A stretch of DNA of 64,000 nt from CBDCYS01 sp965226245 (GTDB lineage Bacteria > Acidobacteriota > Terriglobia > Bryobacterales > UBA6623), in contig CBDDCL010000012.1 in the NCBI GenBank assembly GCA_965226245.1, positions 1-64,000 on the forward strand, read 5' to 3'. Position numbers and translations under genes: made by a program. Of this stretch, positions 35,701-45,289 are shown piece after piece (position 1 is the first letter of the stretch; each line of letters starts with the position of its first letter). The notes under the pieces are model-generated. The model was given only the letters and a program-made list of their open reading frames with translations. It did no database searches and was not told where the DNA came from.

Positions 35701-36351
35701 TTCCATGATCTCGATCACTTCTACCAACATCAGCGCCCCATGTGGGACAAGCTTAGCGCGGCATCGGGCAGATTCAAACTCAACCAGATGGAACTGGATC
35801 GAGACGACTCCGCCGGGCCTGCGCTGCGGCGGATGAGCGAAATCCTCTCTGCACCGAATCCTTACGGATTGCTCAAGGAAGCCGAAGGGCTGATCCGCAC
35901 GGTAAGTGAAGTGAACGAGAAACTGCTTTCTGCGCGACGGGCCCAGGCGCTTGCAACAATAGCCGAACAAACCGCCAGCGTGAGCGCGGAAGTATCGACA
36001 GCGGGTGGGGACGAAGCGTTGAAAACAACGTGCCTCACGCCACTGGAAAATCTGGCGAACCAGGTTTCGACCCACGAGAGTCTCGCGCATATCGGCCAGG
36101 CTGAGGCCGAAGCCGTGCGCTTGAAGGACGAGGTGTTGGACCAGGTCGAGCGCTATCTAGAGCGGAAAGCCGAGGAAGGCAAGGCAAAGCAGGACAAGCC
36201 GGTAGTCAAGCCCCGGCGGGTCGTCTCTCCTGGCAAGTTCGTCAAGTCATCCTATCTTGAATCTAAGGCCGACGTGGATGCTTTCCTTGACGACCTCCGC
36301 ACGGAACTGACCGATGCCCTGGCCAGAAACGAGCGCATAGAAATCCGCTAG
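32779..36351 (+). CDS. brxC: BREX ATPase BrxC (PglY-like)
   Basis: A 1190-aa AAA+ ATPase. Walker A is GFFGSGKSH (G75 to H83). ILFNIDNKADNK follows, and the likely Walker B is RIVFLVDEVGQFIG near residue 270. The long C-terminal half (700-1150) is helical. BrxC/PglY is the central ATPase of the BREX complex. The start ATG 32779 is preceded by GGGAG; the open frame begins at 32758, seven codons earlier. No frameshift is visible, so the gene should be active. Confidence 0.92.
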   Translation: MRIQNLFQKDIFRPINGVVKADQLDESSVWQELEEFVVTKELDQHLRRFFSSYCEAMDKTGDPDVAGRIGVWVSGFFGSGKSHFLKVLSYLLNNETHTHDGQTRRAVEFFDPKIKDAMLLGDIKRAVASHTDVILFNIDNKADNKAGRDAILAVFLKVLNELAGYSGDHPHIAHMERYLEGKGRLGIFHDAYRTMTSTHWTEERDAYAFNRDEVIKALAHTLRQSEQSCEKWIDGAEDNFALTIENFCKWVQDYLDSRGEDHRIVFLVDEVGQFIGTDPHLMLNLQTITEELGTVCMGRAWVVVTSQEDIDAVLGEMQGTRANDFSKIQGRFRTRLSLSSANVDEVIQQRLLAKREEVRADLKAEYAKQGDILKNQLSFKDVGTTFPQFRDADDFVRDYPFAPYQFKLLQKIFESIRKAGATGLHLAQGERSLLDAFQHAGQSVSNMEVGILVPLYRFYPSIESFLDTTVKRTIDQARDNASLEDFDTRLLKVLFLIRYVDEVKGNVDNLVTLCLDQIDADRLALRKNIEACLQRLERETLVNRSGDTYFFLTSEERDINREIKNVELSSAEEAKLLGELVFDDVLKGQRKHRFSTNKMDFSFNRTCDAYPVGNRTEGGLIVSILTPLADDYESYQDGKCVLDSGQDGGQVLIRVRDDKSLGRELRTLLRTDKYIRTKDDGTLPPTTKRIHRDLADENRIRRERLTSLLGEMLAAASYFVAGQRLEVVGSVPQAALSEAMEYLIQNTFTKMSYLKTLRDDPLKEIQAVLRSNAIGQHNLGMDMPQGNPQATEDLRGYIELCTKTSRQVVLFDMLTARYANRPYGWPEFEVILLLARLYMAGEVQFVSGGAAIPKGKLYEALTSRHKWRNITVVQRATSKPEDVKKARELGRDVFSEMGPEGEDALFEFLKGRLEGWREKLSRYRDMADTGSYPGAEDIADSLSLLNTLVAPEDSNRFLAQVNERGSDLRDVADRFHDLDHFYQHQRPMWDKLSAASGRFKLNQMELDRDDSAGPALRRMSEILSAPNPYGLLKEAEGLIRTVSEVNEKLLSARRAQALATIAEQTASVSAEVSTAGGDEALKTTCLTPLENLANQVSTHESLAHIGQAEAEAVRLKDEVLDQVERYLERKAEEGKAKQDKPVVKPRRVVSPGKFVKSSYLESKADVDAFLDDLRTELTDALARNERIEIR

Positions 36352-36368
36352 ACCGGCGCCGATACAAC

Positions 36369-39300
36369 ATGCATCGCAACACACTCGAAGCCTATGCCCA
36401 AAAAGCACGGCGCGATTTCATCGCGGCTATAACCGACCGGGCGGCGTTTTACGGCCTGACCGCCAAAAGCATTGAGCCGGTTGTGGAGGAGGGCGATGTG
36501 ACCTTGATCGGGGCACACGCCTTTCCCCGCAATGTGGCGGAACCTCGCAAGCTTCTGGAAGAACAGATCCAGCGCGACGGCTTCGAGCAGACCATGGAGG
36601 CGATGGCCTATACGTGGTTCAACCGCTTTGCAGCCATACGTTACATGGAGCTGCACGACTACCTGGATCATGGCTACCGCGTTCTGAGTCATCCCGAGGG
36701 CCAGAACCAGCCCGAGATCTTGGAGCACGCCGCCGATGTCGATCTACCGGGCCTCGACCGGAAGGAAGCCGTGGAGCTGAAGCTCGACGGCAGCAAAGAC
36801 GAAGAGCTCTACCGGCTGCTCCTCAGGGCCCAGTGCAACGCCCTGCACCAGGCCATGCCCTTTCTTTTCGAGCACAGCGCCGGGGATGCGACCGATCTCC
36901 TGCTGCCCGCCACCCTGCTGCATACCGACTCGCCGATCCGCCAGATGGTCGAGGACATTGAAGAGAGCGCCTGGGGTCAGATCGAGATCATCGGCTGGCT
37001 CTACCAGTTCTACATCTCGGAGAAGAAAGACCAGGTGATCGGCAAGGTTCTGGCCTCCGAAGACATTCCGGCGGCGACCCAGCTCTTCACACCCAACTGG
37101 ATCGTGAAATACCTGGTCCAGAACTCGCTGGGTGCGCAATGGCTGGCGACCTATCCGCACTCCTCAATCAGGGAGCAGATGGACTACTACATCGAGCCCG
37201 CCGAGCAGACTGACGAGGTCAAAGCGCAGCTCAAGTCCATCACGCCCAGCACGCTCAACTCCGAGGCCCTAACCCTCATCGACCCGGCCAGTGGCTCCGG
37301 GCACATCTTGGTGGAGGCCTATGAGCTGTTCAGGGCCATCTACCTGGAGCGCGGCTACCGCCAGCGGGATGTGGCTCGGTTGATCTTGGAGAAAAACCTC
37401 TTCGGCCTCGACATCGACGAGCGCGCAGCGCAACTGACGGGCTTTGCGCTGATGATGAAGGGGCGGGCTGATGATCGTCGGCTTTTTGAACGGGGGGTAA
37501 AGCTTAACGTGATGGCGCTGGTCGACAGCAAGGGGTTTGATGCGGAGCGGCTGGCTCAGAGCATGAAGCTGGCGGACTACGGGCTTGCGGTTAGCGACCT
37601 TCCAGAGTTGAAGCGGCTCTTCGAGCACGCCTCGACCTTTGGCTCGCTGATTCAAGTTCCGGAGGAACTGGCTGCGAAGCTGCCGGCGCTGAAGCAATTG
37701 AGCGAGGCGACCAGCCAGGACCTGTTTGTGTCGGATGATCTCAGGCGTTTGGCACCGCTGGTGCGACAGGCCGAGTTACTGTCGGCCAAGTACGATGCGG
37801 TGGTGGCGAATCCTCCATACATGGGAAGTAAGGGCATGAACGCCCTAGTTAAGAAGTTCGCCAAAGATCACTTCCCAGACGCCAAAAACGACCTCTTCGC
37901 CTGCTTCATCGAGCGTGGCTACACACTGGCGAAGGATGCCGGCCACAACGCCATGGTCACCATGCAGAGTTGGATGTTCCTGTCATCGTTCGAAAAGATG
38001 CGCGAGAGGATGCTGCGGGAGAAGACCATCGTGACAATGGCGCACATGGCTAATGGTGTGATGGGCATCGCGTTCGGGACAGCGGCCACAATTTTGCGCA
38101 ACTTGCCGGTTTCTGGATACGTCGCTGACTACTCGCACACTTCGGTTGACGACCTTAGTGACCAGCGTGTGCCGTCTGAATTCCCTGTTCGCAACAACAG
38201 GCTCAAGCGGGTTGCCCAAAACGAGTTAAAGAAAATCCCCGGCAGTCCAGTGGCTTATTGGGTGAGTGAGTGGATGCGGGACGTATTTGAAGAGGGGACG
38301 CTGCTAGGAAAGCTTGTTGATGCGAGAGTGGGCCTGCAAACGGGTGACACCGATCAGTTCTTGCGGCGTTGGCATGAGGTGGACCACGGAAAGTGTTCTT
38401 ACGGGTCCGAAAGCAGAGACGCCGCGGCCCAATCGGGTAAGAAGTGGTTCCCTTACAACAAGGGGGGAGAGTTCAGGAAGTGGTACGGAAATCAGGACTA
38501 CCTGGTCAACTGGGAAAATGATGGGCGCGCGATTCGTGCTTTTGGTACGGAGAATGGGGGGCGGGCAAGGTCGCGAGCGCAGAACACAGAGTTTTACTTC
38601 CAGGAGTCTTTAACTTGGTCAGACGTTACGTCCGGCCCCCCCTCGTTTCGTCTGAATGACAGAGGCAGCATCCACGACGTAGTAGCGATGTCAGCGTTCA
38701 GTTTTCGTGGAGTGGAGCGCCTGCTGCTCGCAGGCTATTGCAATACGCTGATCGTGCGAGCCATCGCTAGGGCAACGAATCCGACTCTGCACTTCCACAT
38801 CGGCAACTTCGTGAACATCCCATTCATAGAGGTCGTTGGGCAAAAACTCAGCCTCGGTGTGACGAAGAACGTGGATCGGTTGGTGCGCACCACAGTCATC
38901 GACTGGAACACCTATGAACGCTCCTGGAACTTCGAATCCCTGCCGATCCTGACGGCATCCTCCGATCCCGCACCCACCCTCAAATCCAGCTACACCGCCT
39001 GGACTACCCAGAACCGCGATATCATCGCCGAGACGAAGCGTCTCGAAGAAGAGAACAACCGGCTATACATCGACGCTTATGGACTACAAGACGAACTCAT
39101 CCCCGGCGTTCCCATCGAGCAGATCACCCTCACGGTGAACCCCGCCTATCGCTATGGCGGTAATCTCACCGAAGAGGAACAGTGGGATCGCTTCCGGCCG
39201 GACACCATGAAGGAGTTGATCTCTTACGCCATTGGCTGCATGATGGGCCGCTACAGTCTGGACGCGCCGGGCCTCATCTACGCCCACAGCGGAGGTGCCG

Positions 39301-39947
39301 GCTTCGACCCCAGCCGCTACACCAGGTTCCCTGCCGACCCAGACGGCATCGTCCCACTCACTGATGGCGAATGGTTCGACGACGATGCCGCCCACCGACT
39401 CATCGAGTTCATCTCGGTGGTCTGGGACAAGGGCCACCTCGAAGACAACCTCACCTTCCTGACCGATAACGTGCAGCGTGGGAAGAACGAGTCCAGCCGT
39501 GAGACGCTGCGCCGCTACCTGTGCGACAGGTTCTTCAAGGACCATCTGCAGACCTACAAGAAGCGCCCCATCTACTGGTTGTTCAGCAGCGGTAAGAACA
39601 AAGCGTTTCAGTGCCTCGTCTACCTGCACCGCTACAACGAAGGCACATTGGCCCGGATGCGTACCGAATATGTGATCCCGCTGCAGGGCATGATGGCTTC
39701 GCGTGTGCGCCAGTTGGAGAGGGATATTGCCGCCGCGGCCTCGACGGCTCACCGCAATCGGCTGGAGAAAGAGCGGGTGACACTGGTCAAGCAACAATCG
39801 GAGCTGCGGGAGTTTGACGAAAAGCTCCGCCACTACGCAGACCAACGCATCGGCCTCGACCTCGACGATGGAGTGAAGGTCAATTACGGCAAGTTCGGCG
39901 ATTTATTGGCCGAAGTGAAGGCGGTTACAGGAGCCAAGGCAAACTGA
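36369..39947 (+). CDS. pglX: BREX adenine-N6 DNA methyltransferase PglX
   Basis: A 1192-aa methyltransferase. The SAM-binding motif I is IDPASGSGHIL (about residue 305) and the catalytic motif IV is NPPY at residues 481-484. The C-terminal half should hold a target-recognition domain, and a helical end (about 1125-1185) is probably a coiled coil. It methylates a non-palindromic site on the host genome to mark self. It begins 17 nt after brxC and its stop overlaps the pglZ start (TGATGG). Confidence 0.93.
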   Translation: MHRNTLEAYAQKARRDFIAAITDRAAFYGLTAKSIEPVVEEGDVTLIGAHAFPRNVAEPRKLLEEQIQRDGFEQTMEAMAYTWFNRFAAIRYMELHDYLDHGYRVLSHPEGQNQPEILEHAADVDLPGLDRKEAVELKLDGSKDEELYRLLLRAQCNALHQAMPFLFEHSAGDATDLLLPATLLHTDSPIRQMVEDIEESAWGQIEIIGWLYQFYISEKKDQVIGKVLASEDIPAATQLFTPNWIVKYLVQNSLGAQWLATYPHSSIREQMDYYIEPAEQTDEVKAQLKSITPSTLNSEALTLIDPASGSGHILVEAYELFRAIYLERGYRQRDVARLILEKNLFGLDIDERAAQLTGFALMMKGRADDRRLFERGVKLNVMALVDSKGFDAERLAQSMKLADYGLAVSDLPELKRLFEHASTFGSLIQVPEELAAKLPALKQLSEATSQDLFVSDDLRRLAPLVRQAELLSAKYDAVVANPPYMGSKGMNALVKKFAKDHFPDAKNDLFACFIERGYTLAKDAGHNAMVTMQSWMFLSSFEKMRERMLREKTIVTMAHMANGVMGIAFGTAATILRNLPVSGYVADYSHTSVDDLSDQRVPSEFPVRNNRLKRVAQNELKKIPGSPVAYWVSEWMRDVFEEGTLLGKLVDARVGLQTGDTDQFLRRWHEVDHGKCSYGSESRDAAAQSGKKWFPYNKGGEFRKWYGNQDYLVNWENDGRAIRAFGTENGGRARSRAQNTEFYFQESLTWSDVTSGPPSFRLNDRGSIHDVVAMSAFSFRGVERLLLAGYCNTLIVRAIARATNPTLHFHIGNFVNIPFIEVVGQKLSLGVTKNVDRLVRTTVIDWNTYERSWNFESLPILTASSDPAPTLKSSYTAWTTQNRDIIAETKRLEEENNRLYIDAYGLQDELIPGVPIEQITLTVNPAYRYGGNLTEEEQWDRFRPDTMKELISYAIGCMMGRYSLDAPGLIYAHSGGAGFDPSRYTRFPADPDGIVPLTDGEWFDDDAAHRLIEFISVVWDKGHLEDNLTFLTDNVQRGKNESSRETLRRYLCDRFFKDHLQTYKKRPIYWLFSSGKNKAFQCLVYLHRYNEGTLARMRTEYVIPLQGMMASRVRQLERDIAAAASTAHRNRLEKERVTLVKQQSELREFDEKLRHYADQRIGLDLDDGVKVNYGKFGDLLAEVKAVTGAKAN

Positions 39948-42562
39948 TGGATGTCGCGCAGATCACTGATGCCCTAGACCAGGTGTTTAACGATGAACAG
40001 GTTCGGGTCGTCTTCTGGAACGATCCGGGCGGAGAGTTCGTCGGATCGCTACTGGACATCGCGCTCGAAGGCGTAGCGGTCCTCAAGCTCGACGAAATTG
40101 GAGCGCTCGAAGCAAAGGTTCGTATCGAGCAGGACGATCCTGCTGGCCGATATCTGCTGTACTCGCCTGCTGAGGAGCCGGACTACGAAGACGACTGGCT
40201 ACTGGACATGCGGTTGTACGGTCGTAGCTTCCGGGCAGACCGCGCCTCCATCATCCTGCGGGAACTCGGCCTGGCTCACCAGCATCTTCGCCAGCATCTT
40301 GCCAAGCGCCGGAAGTTTTTTGACAGCAGGGAACGGCTGCATAAGCTGACAAACCTCGTCTCCCCCGAAGACTCAGAACTCGACCTCGACCGCAAGCTGC
40401 TGGCGGTCGTTGCGAAAGCCGACCAGCCCGAGCTATTCGACATCGTCCGAACTCTGTTCCACTCTATGGCCGCGGATGATGCACCCGATCTCGAAGCCGA
40501 CCCGCCGGCCTGGGCCCAGATCGAGAGATTCGAACTCGACGAGCCTTTCTGGACGATGGTCAAGGCCGTCTTCGGGTACGGCGAGGACAGCCCAACCCTG
40601 CAGAATTTGCTCATCCGGCTACTGGTGTCGGATTACGCTTACCATCTTGCGAAGGAACTACCCGGTGCGCTGCAGCACCTCCAATTGCCACGTTCCGGCA
40701 CTGCGAATGCTGTGGTCTGCCTGGCCCAATGGAGAGACAGCAGCAGCAAGAGTAGCAGCTACGCCGTGTTGGCGGACGCGGTTGGGGCGCTTCTGCATAT
40801 GCCGGATCATCTGCACGGCTGTGGAGTCGAGGAACTTCTGGATGTGATGACTTTTCTCGCTGTGGAGAAAAGTATCGTGCAGGGGTTGCTGGACCGTGTG
40901 ACATCAACGGCCGATGCGATTAACCCCGAGGCTATCGGCAACATTGTCCACGGCAGGCAGGACGGACACTGGGTATCTTCGGGCTCAGTGCCGGAGGCCC
41001 AGCGGAAAGCCCGCCGCGCCGTATACGAAGCGTTAGCGGTCGCTGCGAAGTTCCTGTATCTTCGCAACGCGCATAAGGCGGGCTTCGACTTCCCTGATAT
41101 GACAGCGATGTACACGAGCTACGAAACCGGGTTGTTTCGCTTTGACCAGCTATACCGGCTCTTCTGTGAGAACGCCGATGTGGCCGCCGCCCAGGGCTGG
41201 GATATGTTGAAGCCGCTTCGAGAGGAGATCGAAGCCTGTTACTGCAATGGTTATCTGGCCAAGATTGCGCTCGCTTGGGGTAAGTTCGTGGATGCTGAGC
41301 TACCCGAGAGGTGGGTTATCGATGGCATCCAGAACCAGTACACGTTCTTCGACCGACAGGTACGGCCATGGCTGGACGAGGGCGACAAGCGACGGGCCTT
41401 CGTCATCATCAGCGATGCCATGCGCTATGAGGTAGCGGAAGAGCTGACGGGTTACCTGAATGGCACCTACCGGGTTCAAGCCGAGTTGTCATCGCAGTTG
41501 GGCGTACTGCCTTCCTATACCGCCTTGGGCATGGCGAGCCTCCTGCCGTACGAGAAACTCGACTACACGGAGAGGGGCGGCGTCTTGGCTGACGGGAAGC
41601 CGACTGCATCTCTCGAACAGCGCAACGAGATCCTGAGCACTGTAAGCGGCATGGCCGTGAAAGCCGACCAGCTACTCGCGATGAAGAAGGAAGAAGGCCG
41701 GGAGTTCATTGCCGGCAAGCGTCTCGTTTACATCTACCATGACGAGATTGACGCACGCGGCGACAAAGCCGCTACCGAGAGGGATACCTTCGAGGCCGTC
41801 AGAAAAACGATCCAGGAACTGGCCGATCTCGTCCGCTATGTCGTCAATAATCTCAACGGCAACTATGTGGTTATCACAGCGGACCATGGTTTTCTGTTCA
41901 CCGAAACGGCACCGAGCGGCCCGGATAAGAGCAAGCTGGAGGACAAACCAGCCGGCACGGTCATCGCGAAGAAGCGTTATCTCCTAGGCTACGACCTGCC
42001 TCGTCACGAGCAGGCATGGCGGGGCGATACAACCGTGACCGCCGAGGCCGAGGGCGGTATGCAATTCTGGGTTCCCAAGGGCAACAACCGCTTTCATTTC
42101 ACCGGCGGGGCGCGCTTCTTGCATGGCGGTGCGATGCTTCAGGAAATTGTTGTGCCTGTCATCAAGGTGAAGCATCTTAAGGACAAGGGGCGCCGCGAGA
42201 AAACCCAGTCCAAGCATGTCGCGGTGCAAGTGCTCGGAACAAAACACAAGATCACGGCACCCAAGCACCGCTTCACCCTGTTGCAGATGGAGCCGGCGAG
42301 TGAGCGGGCCAAGGCCGTGACACTCAAGATCGCCGTGTACGAAGGCGATGAGCCAGTCACCACCATCGAGTCGGTGACGTTTGACAGTACGTCCTCAAAC
42401 CTTGATGAACGGCAGAAGTCTGTGATCTTGACCCTCGGAGACAGACCGTACGATAAACGTACGCCATACCGGCTGGTTCTCCGAGATGCCTACACCGGCA
42501 TTGAGCAGGAGAGCCTCGACGTAATTATCGACAGAGCGATTACGGATGACTTCGACTTCTGA
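39947..42562 (+). CDS. pglZ: BREX alkaline-phosphatase-fold protein PglZ
   Basis: An 871-aa protein. Residues about 480-700 hold the PglZ alkaline-phosphatase superfamily domain: FVIISDAMRYEVAEEL (metal Asp490), TALGMASLLPYE, YIYHDEIDARGDK and VITADHGFLF (Asp646, His647). The first 470 residues are helical. PglZ is required for BREX methylation and restriction; its phosphatase or nuclease substrate is debated. It ends within brxL (17-nt overlap). Confidence 0.93.
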   Translation: MDVAQITDALDQVFNDEQVRVVFWNDPGGEFVGSLLDIALEGVAVLKLDEIGALEAKVRIEQDDPAGRYLLYSPAEEPDYEDDWLLDMRLYGRSFRADRASIILRELGLAHQHLRQHLAKRRKFFDSRERLHKLTNLVSPEDSELDLDRKLLAVVAKADQPELFDIVRTLFHSMAADDAPDLEADPPAWAQIERFELDEPFWTMVKAVFGYGEDSPTLQNLLIRLLVSDYAYHLAKELPGALQHLQLPRSGTANAVVCLAQWRDSSSKSSSYAVLADAVGALLHMPDHLHGCGVEELLDVMTFLAVEKSIVQGLLDRVTSTADAINPEAIGNIVHGRQDGHWVSSGSVPEAQRKARRAVYEALAVAAKFLYLRNAHKAGFDFPDMTAMYTSYETGLFRFDQLYRLFCENADVAAAQGWDMLKPLREEIEACYCNGYLAKIALAWGKFVDAELPERWVIDGIQNQYTFFDRQVRPWLDEGDKRRAFVIISDAMRYEVAEELTGYLNGTYRVQAELSSQLGVLPSYTALGMASLLPYEKLDYTERGGVLADGKPTASLEQRNEILSTVSGMAVKADQLLAMKKEEGREFIAGKRLVYIYHDEIDARGDKAATERDTFEAVRKTIQELADLVRYVVNNLNGNYVVITADHGFLFTETAPSGPDKSKLEDKPAGTVIAKKRYLLGYDLPRHEQAWRGDTTVTAEAEGGMQFWVPKGNNRFHFTGGARFLHGGAMLQEIVVPVIKVKHLKDKGRREKTQSKHVAVQVLGTKHKITAPKHRFTLLQMEPASERAKAVTLKIAVYEGDEPVTTIESVTFDSTSSNLDERQKSVILTLGDRPYDKRTPYRLVLRDAYTGIEQESLDVIIDRAITDDFDF

Positions 42563-44600
42563 GACTGCCGCAACCGATTCCAACCTCGACGATCTGCTCA
42601 ATATGCATTTCGCGGGGCGCGTCGTGCGCAAGGACCTGACCAAGCTGGTCAAGGAAGGTGCTAATGTTCCCGTCTATGTCCTCGAGTATCTGCTGGGTAA
42701 CTATTGCGCCTCCAACGATCCGGCCGTCATCGAGGATGGCCTGGCTACGGTGAAGCGCATCCTCGCTGAGAACTACGTGCGGCCGGATGAGGCCGAAAAG
42801 GTGAAATCCACTATCCGCGAGCGAGGCAGCCTGAAGGTCATCGATAAGGTGACGGTCAAGCTGAATGAAAAACGGGATGTCTACGAGGCGCTTTTGTCGA
42901 ACCTGGGAACGAAGGGCGTCGAAATCGGTACGGGGACGGTCAAGAAATACGAAAAGTTGCTGGTCGGCGGGATCTGGTCGATCATTACGATGCGGTATTT
43001 CTACGAAGAAGGACAAAAGGGGTCGCCGTTCATTATCGATTTGCTCAATCCAATCCAGATGCCAAACATGGATATGGACGAGTTGTTCGCGGGGCGGCGG
43101 CAGTTTACCGAGGGGCAATGGATTGATGTGTTGCTGCGTTCCTGCGGATACGAGCCGACACAGTTCGATGAGCGCACGAAGTGGCACCTGCTGTGCCGTG
43201 TTGTACCGCTGGTCGAGAACAACTACAACGTCTGCGAGTTGGGTCCGAGGGGAACCGGCAAGAGCCACATCTACAAGGAAATCAGCCCGAACAGCATCCT
43301 GATCTCTGGTGGGCAGACCACCGTTGCAAACCTGTTTTACAACATGGTCAGTCGAACCGTGGGGCTGGTCGGGCTCTGGGATGTTGTGGCCTTCGACGAG
43401 GTGGCCGGGATCAGCTTCAAGGACAAGGATGGCGTCCAGATCATGAAGGACTATATGGCGTCTGGATCATTCGCTCGTGGTCGCGACCCGGTTAACGCCT
43501 ACGCGTCGATGGTCTTCATTGGCAACATTAACCAGCCTGTAGACACGTTGGTCAAGACGAGCCATCTCCTTGCGCCTTTTTCCGAGGCCATGATCGACTC
43601 CGCATTCTTCGACCGCTTGCACGCCTATATTCCAGGCTGGGAGATCCCGAAGATGCGGCCTGAGTTTTTCACTAACCAGTATGGGCTGATCGTCGATTAC
43701 CTGGCTGAGTTCCTGCGCGAGATGCGCAAGCGGAACTTCGGCGATGCGATCAACAAATACTTCAAGCTAGGACGGGATCTGAATCAGCGGGACACCATTG
43801 CGGTCAAGCACACCGTCTCCGGCCTCCTGAAGCTTCTGTACCCGAACGAAGAGTACGACAAGGAAGCCGTGCGACGCTGTTTGGAATACGCCCTTGAGAC
43901 ACGGCGAAGGGTAAAAGAGCAGTTGAAGAAGATCGGCGGGATGGAGTTTTACGACGTCCACTTTTCCTACATCGACCAGGAGACGATGGAGGAACGCTTT
44001 ATCAGCGTTCCTGAGCAGGGTGGCGGTGCCTTGATACCAGACGGTCCGCTGAACCCTGGCGTACTCCACACCATCGCGACGGGTAGCAGCGGGCACCTTG
44101 GGGTCTACCGGATCGAGACCCAGGTAACCAATGGAAACGGCAAACTGACCATGTCCGGCCTGGGTTCGAATACCACGGCAAAGGAAAGTATCAAGGTCGG
44201 CTTCGACAATTTCAAAGCCAATGCCTGTTCGGTCAGTGCCTCGGCAAAACCTGGTGATCACAACTTTCACTTGCATGTGGTCGAACTTCAGAACACGGGC
44301 CCGAATACTGCAATGACGCTTGCAACATTTGTGGCTCTTTGTTCGGGCATCCTCGGGAAGCCGGTTCAATCACAAATGGTCGTGCTAGGGAGCATGAGCC
44401 TCGGCGGCAGCATCATCCCGGTTGAAAATCTGGCTGAGTCACTTCAAGTAGCGTTTGACGCCGGCACGAAGAGAATCCTGCTGCCTATGGCGAGTGTAGG
44501 GGACATCCCAACCATTCCCGGAGAGTTGTTCGCGAAGTTTCAGACCAGCTTCTACTCAGATCCGCGAGATGCGGCGTTCAAAAGTCTGGGGGTCGAGTAG
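42546..44600 (+). CDS. brxL: BREX Lon-like ATPase BrxL
   Basis: A 684-aa protein with an AAA+ core, Walker A GPRGTGKSH (about residues 233-241), Walker B-like VVAFDEVAGI, and a C-terminal Lon-protease-type domain (about 500-684, with MTLATFVALCSGIL and VVLGSMSLGGSIIPV). BrxL is the last gene of type 1 BREX and forms rings that bind DNA. It overlaps pglZ by 17 nt. A terminator-like stem follows, so the operon probably ends here. Confidence 0.93.
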   Translation: MTSTSETAATDSNLDDLLNMHFAGRVVRKDLTKLVKEGANVPVYVLEYLLGNYCASNDPAVIEDGLATVKRILAENYVRPDEAEKVKSTIRERGSLKVIDKVTVKLNEKRDVYEALLSNLGTKGVEIGTGTVKKYEKLLVGGIWSIITMRYFYEEGQKGSPFIIDLLNPIQMPNMDMDELFAGRRQFTEGQWIDVLLRSCGYEPTQFDERTKWHLLCRVVPLVENNYNVCELGPRGTGKSHIYKEISPNSILISGGQTTVANLFYNMVSRTVGLVGLWDVVAFDEVAGISFKDKDGVQIMKDYMASGSFARGRDPVNAYASMVFIGNINQPVDTLVKTSHLLAPFSEAMIDSAFFDRLHAYIPGWEIPKMRPEFFTNQYGLIVDYLAEFLREMRKRNFGDAINKYFKLGRDLNQRDTIAVKHTVSGLLKLLYPNEEYDKEAVRRCLEYALETRRRVKEQLKKIGGMEFYDVHFSYIDQETMEERFISVPEQGGGALIPDGPLNPGVLHTIATGSSGHLGVYRIETQVTNGNGKLTMSGLGSNTTAKESIKVGFDNFKANACSVSASAKPGDHNFHLHVVELQNTGPNTAMTLATFVALCSGILGKPVQSQMVVLGSMSLGGSIIPVENLAESLQVAFDAGTKRILLPMASVGDIPTIPGELFAKFQTSFYSDPRDAAFKSLGVE

Positions 44601-44682
44601 TGCGGCGATGGATAAAGCAGCCTGACCGCATTGTGCCGCCTCAGATGGAACAAGAGACAAGCGTTCCGCCGTTAATTCCCAG

Positions 44683-44724
44683 GGCCGGTTTCGGGCCCGA
44701 AACCCGACCGAAGCCGGCCTGTTT
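44683..44724 (+). terminator. Likely intrinsic terminator of the BREX operon
   Basis: GGCCGGTTTCGG (44683-44694) pairs with CCGAAGCCGGCC (44708-44719) at 11 of 12 positions, the odd one being a G-U pair in RNA. TGTTTTG follows. It lies 82 nt after the brxL stop. Confidence 0.55.
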
Positions 44725-44760
44725 TGCTGTCTCACAAAACTGTGTATCATACCGCCATCT

Positions 44761-45045
44761 ATGGCAGTCAAAAAGAAGACGGTTCAACGCAGCCTGGATC
44801 TGGCTGGAAATGCGGAAGCAACCATGACCAGGTATTGGACGTTTGCACGGGGCGGCGTATGGCGCAACCCGAAACCGATCGGCGGCCCCTACGTCTGCGA
44901 GCAATGCCGCCTGGACGCCTGCGGCGGAAACGACAGAACCCTCACCCTGCAGGCCGTCACAACAATCGAGCTGGCCCCTGCGGACGTGTGCGCCGACTGC
45001 GGGGCGCGGTTGTTGGAGGAACTGGAGGTCAAAGATCGAGCATGA
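44761..45045 (+). CDS. Small zinc-ribbon protein
   Basis: A 94-aa protein with a basic head (MAVKKKTVQRSL) and two paired cysteines: VCEQCRLDAC (about residues 45-54) and VCADCGARLL (about 77-86). This is a zinc-ribbon arrangement; the protein may bind nucleic acid. It overlaps the next gene by ATGA. It lies just after the BREX terminator and may be unrelated to BREX. Confidence 0.55.
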   Translation: MAVKKKTVQRSLDLAGNAEATMTRYWTFARGGVWRNPKPIGGPYVCEQCRLDACGGNDRTLTLQAVTTIELAPADVCADCGARLLEELEVKDRA

Positions 45046-45289
45046 CGCCCTCACTCGCGAAAATCCCCGCCGTCATGACATGCAAATGCAACCCCGGCAA
45101 ACGGCACCAGCGCTATCAGGGGCGCTTCGCCCGTCCTGCAAGCCTTGCCCGCTCCGTAATCGCCGGGTCCCGACGCGCGTCGGTGGGGTTGCTGGCGGTG
45201 CTCGCTGCATTGCTGGTGATCATGCCGACGTCGGCACCTCCGCCTCAAGCTGCACCGGAGGACGTCGGATGTCCCGAATGTCCAAGAGC
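45042..45289 (+). pseudogene. Exported or membrane protein cut by IS5
   Basis: The gene starts at ATG 45042 and has a basic head, one hydrophobic span (ASVGLLAVLAALLVIMPT), and then a Cys pair (VGCPECP). At about 45289 the left terminal repeat of the IS5 copy begins. A short frame after the IS (TMAAHSAASFRSMLAA to 46451) could be its former C-terminus. Function unknown. Confidence 0.45.
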
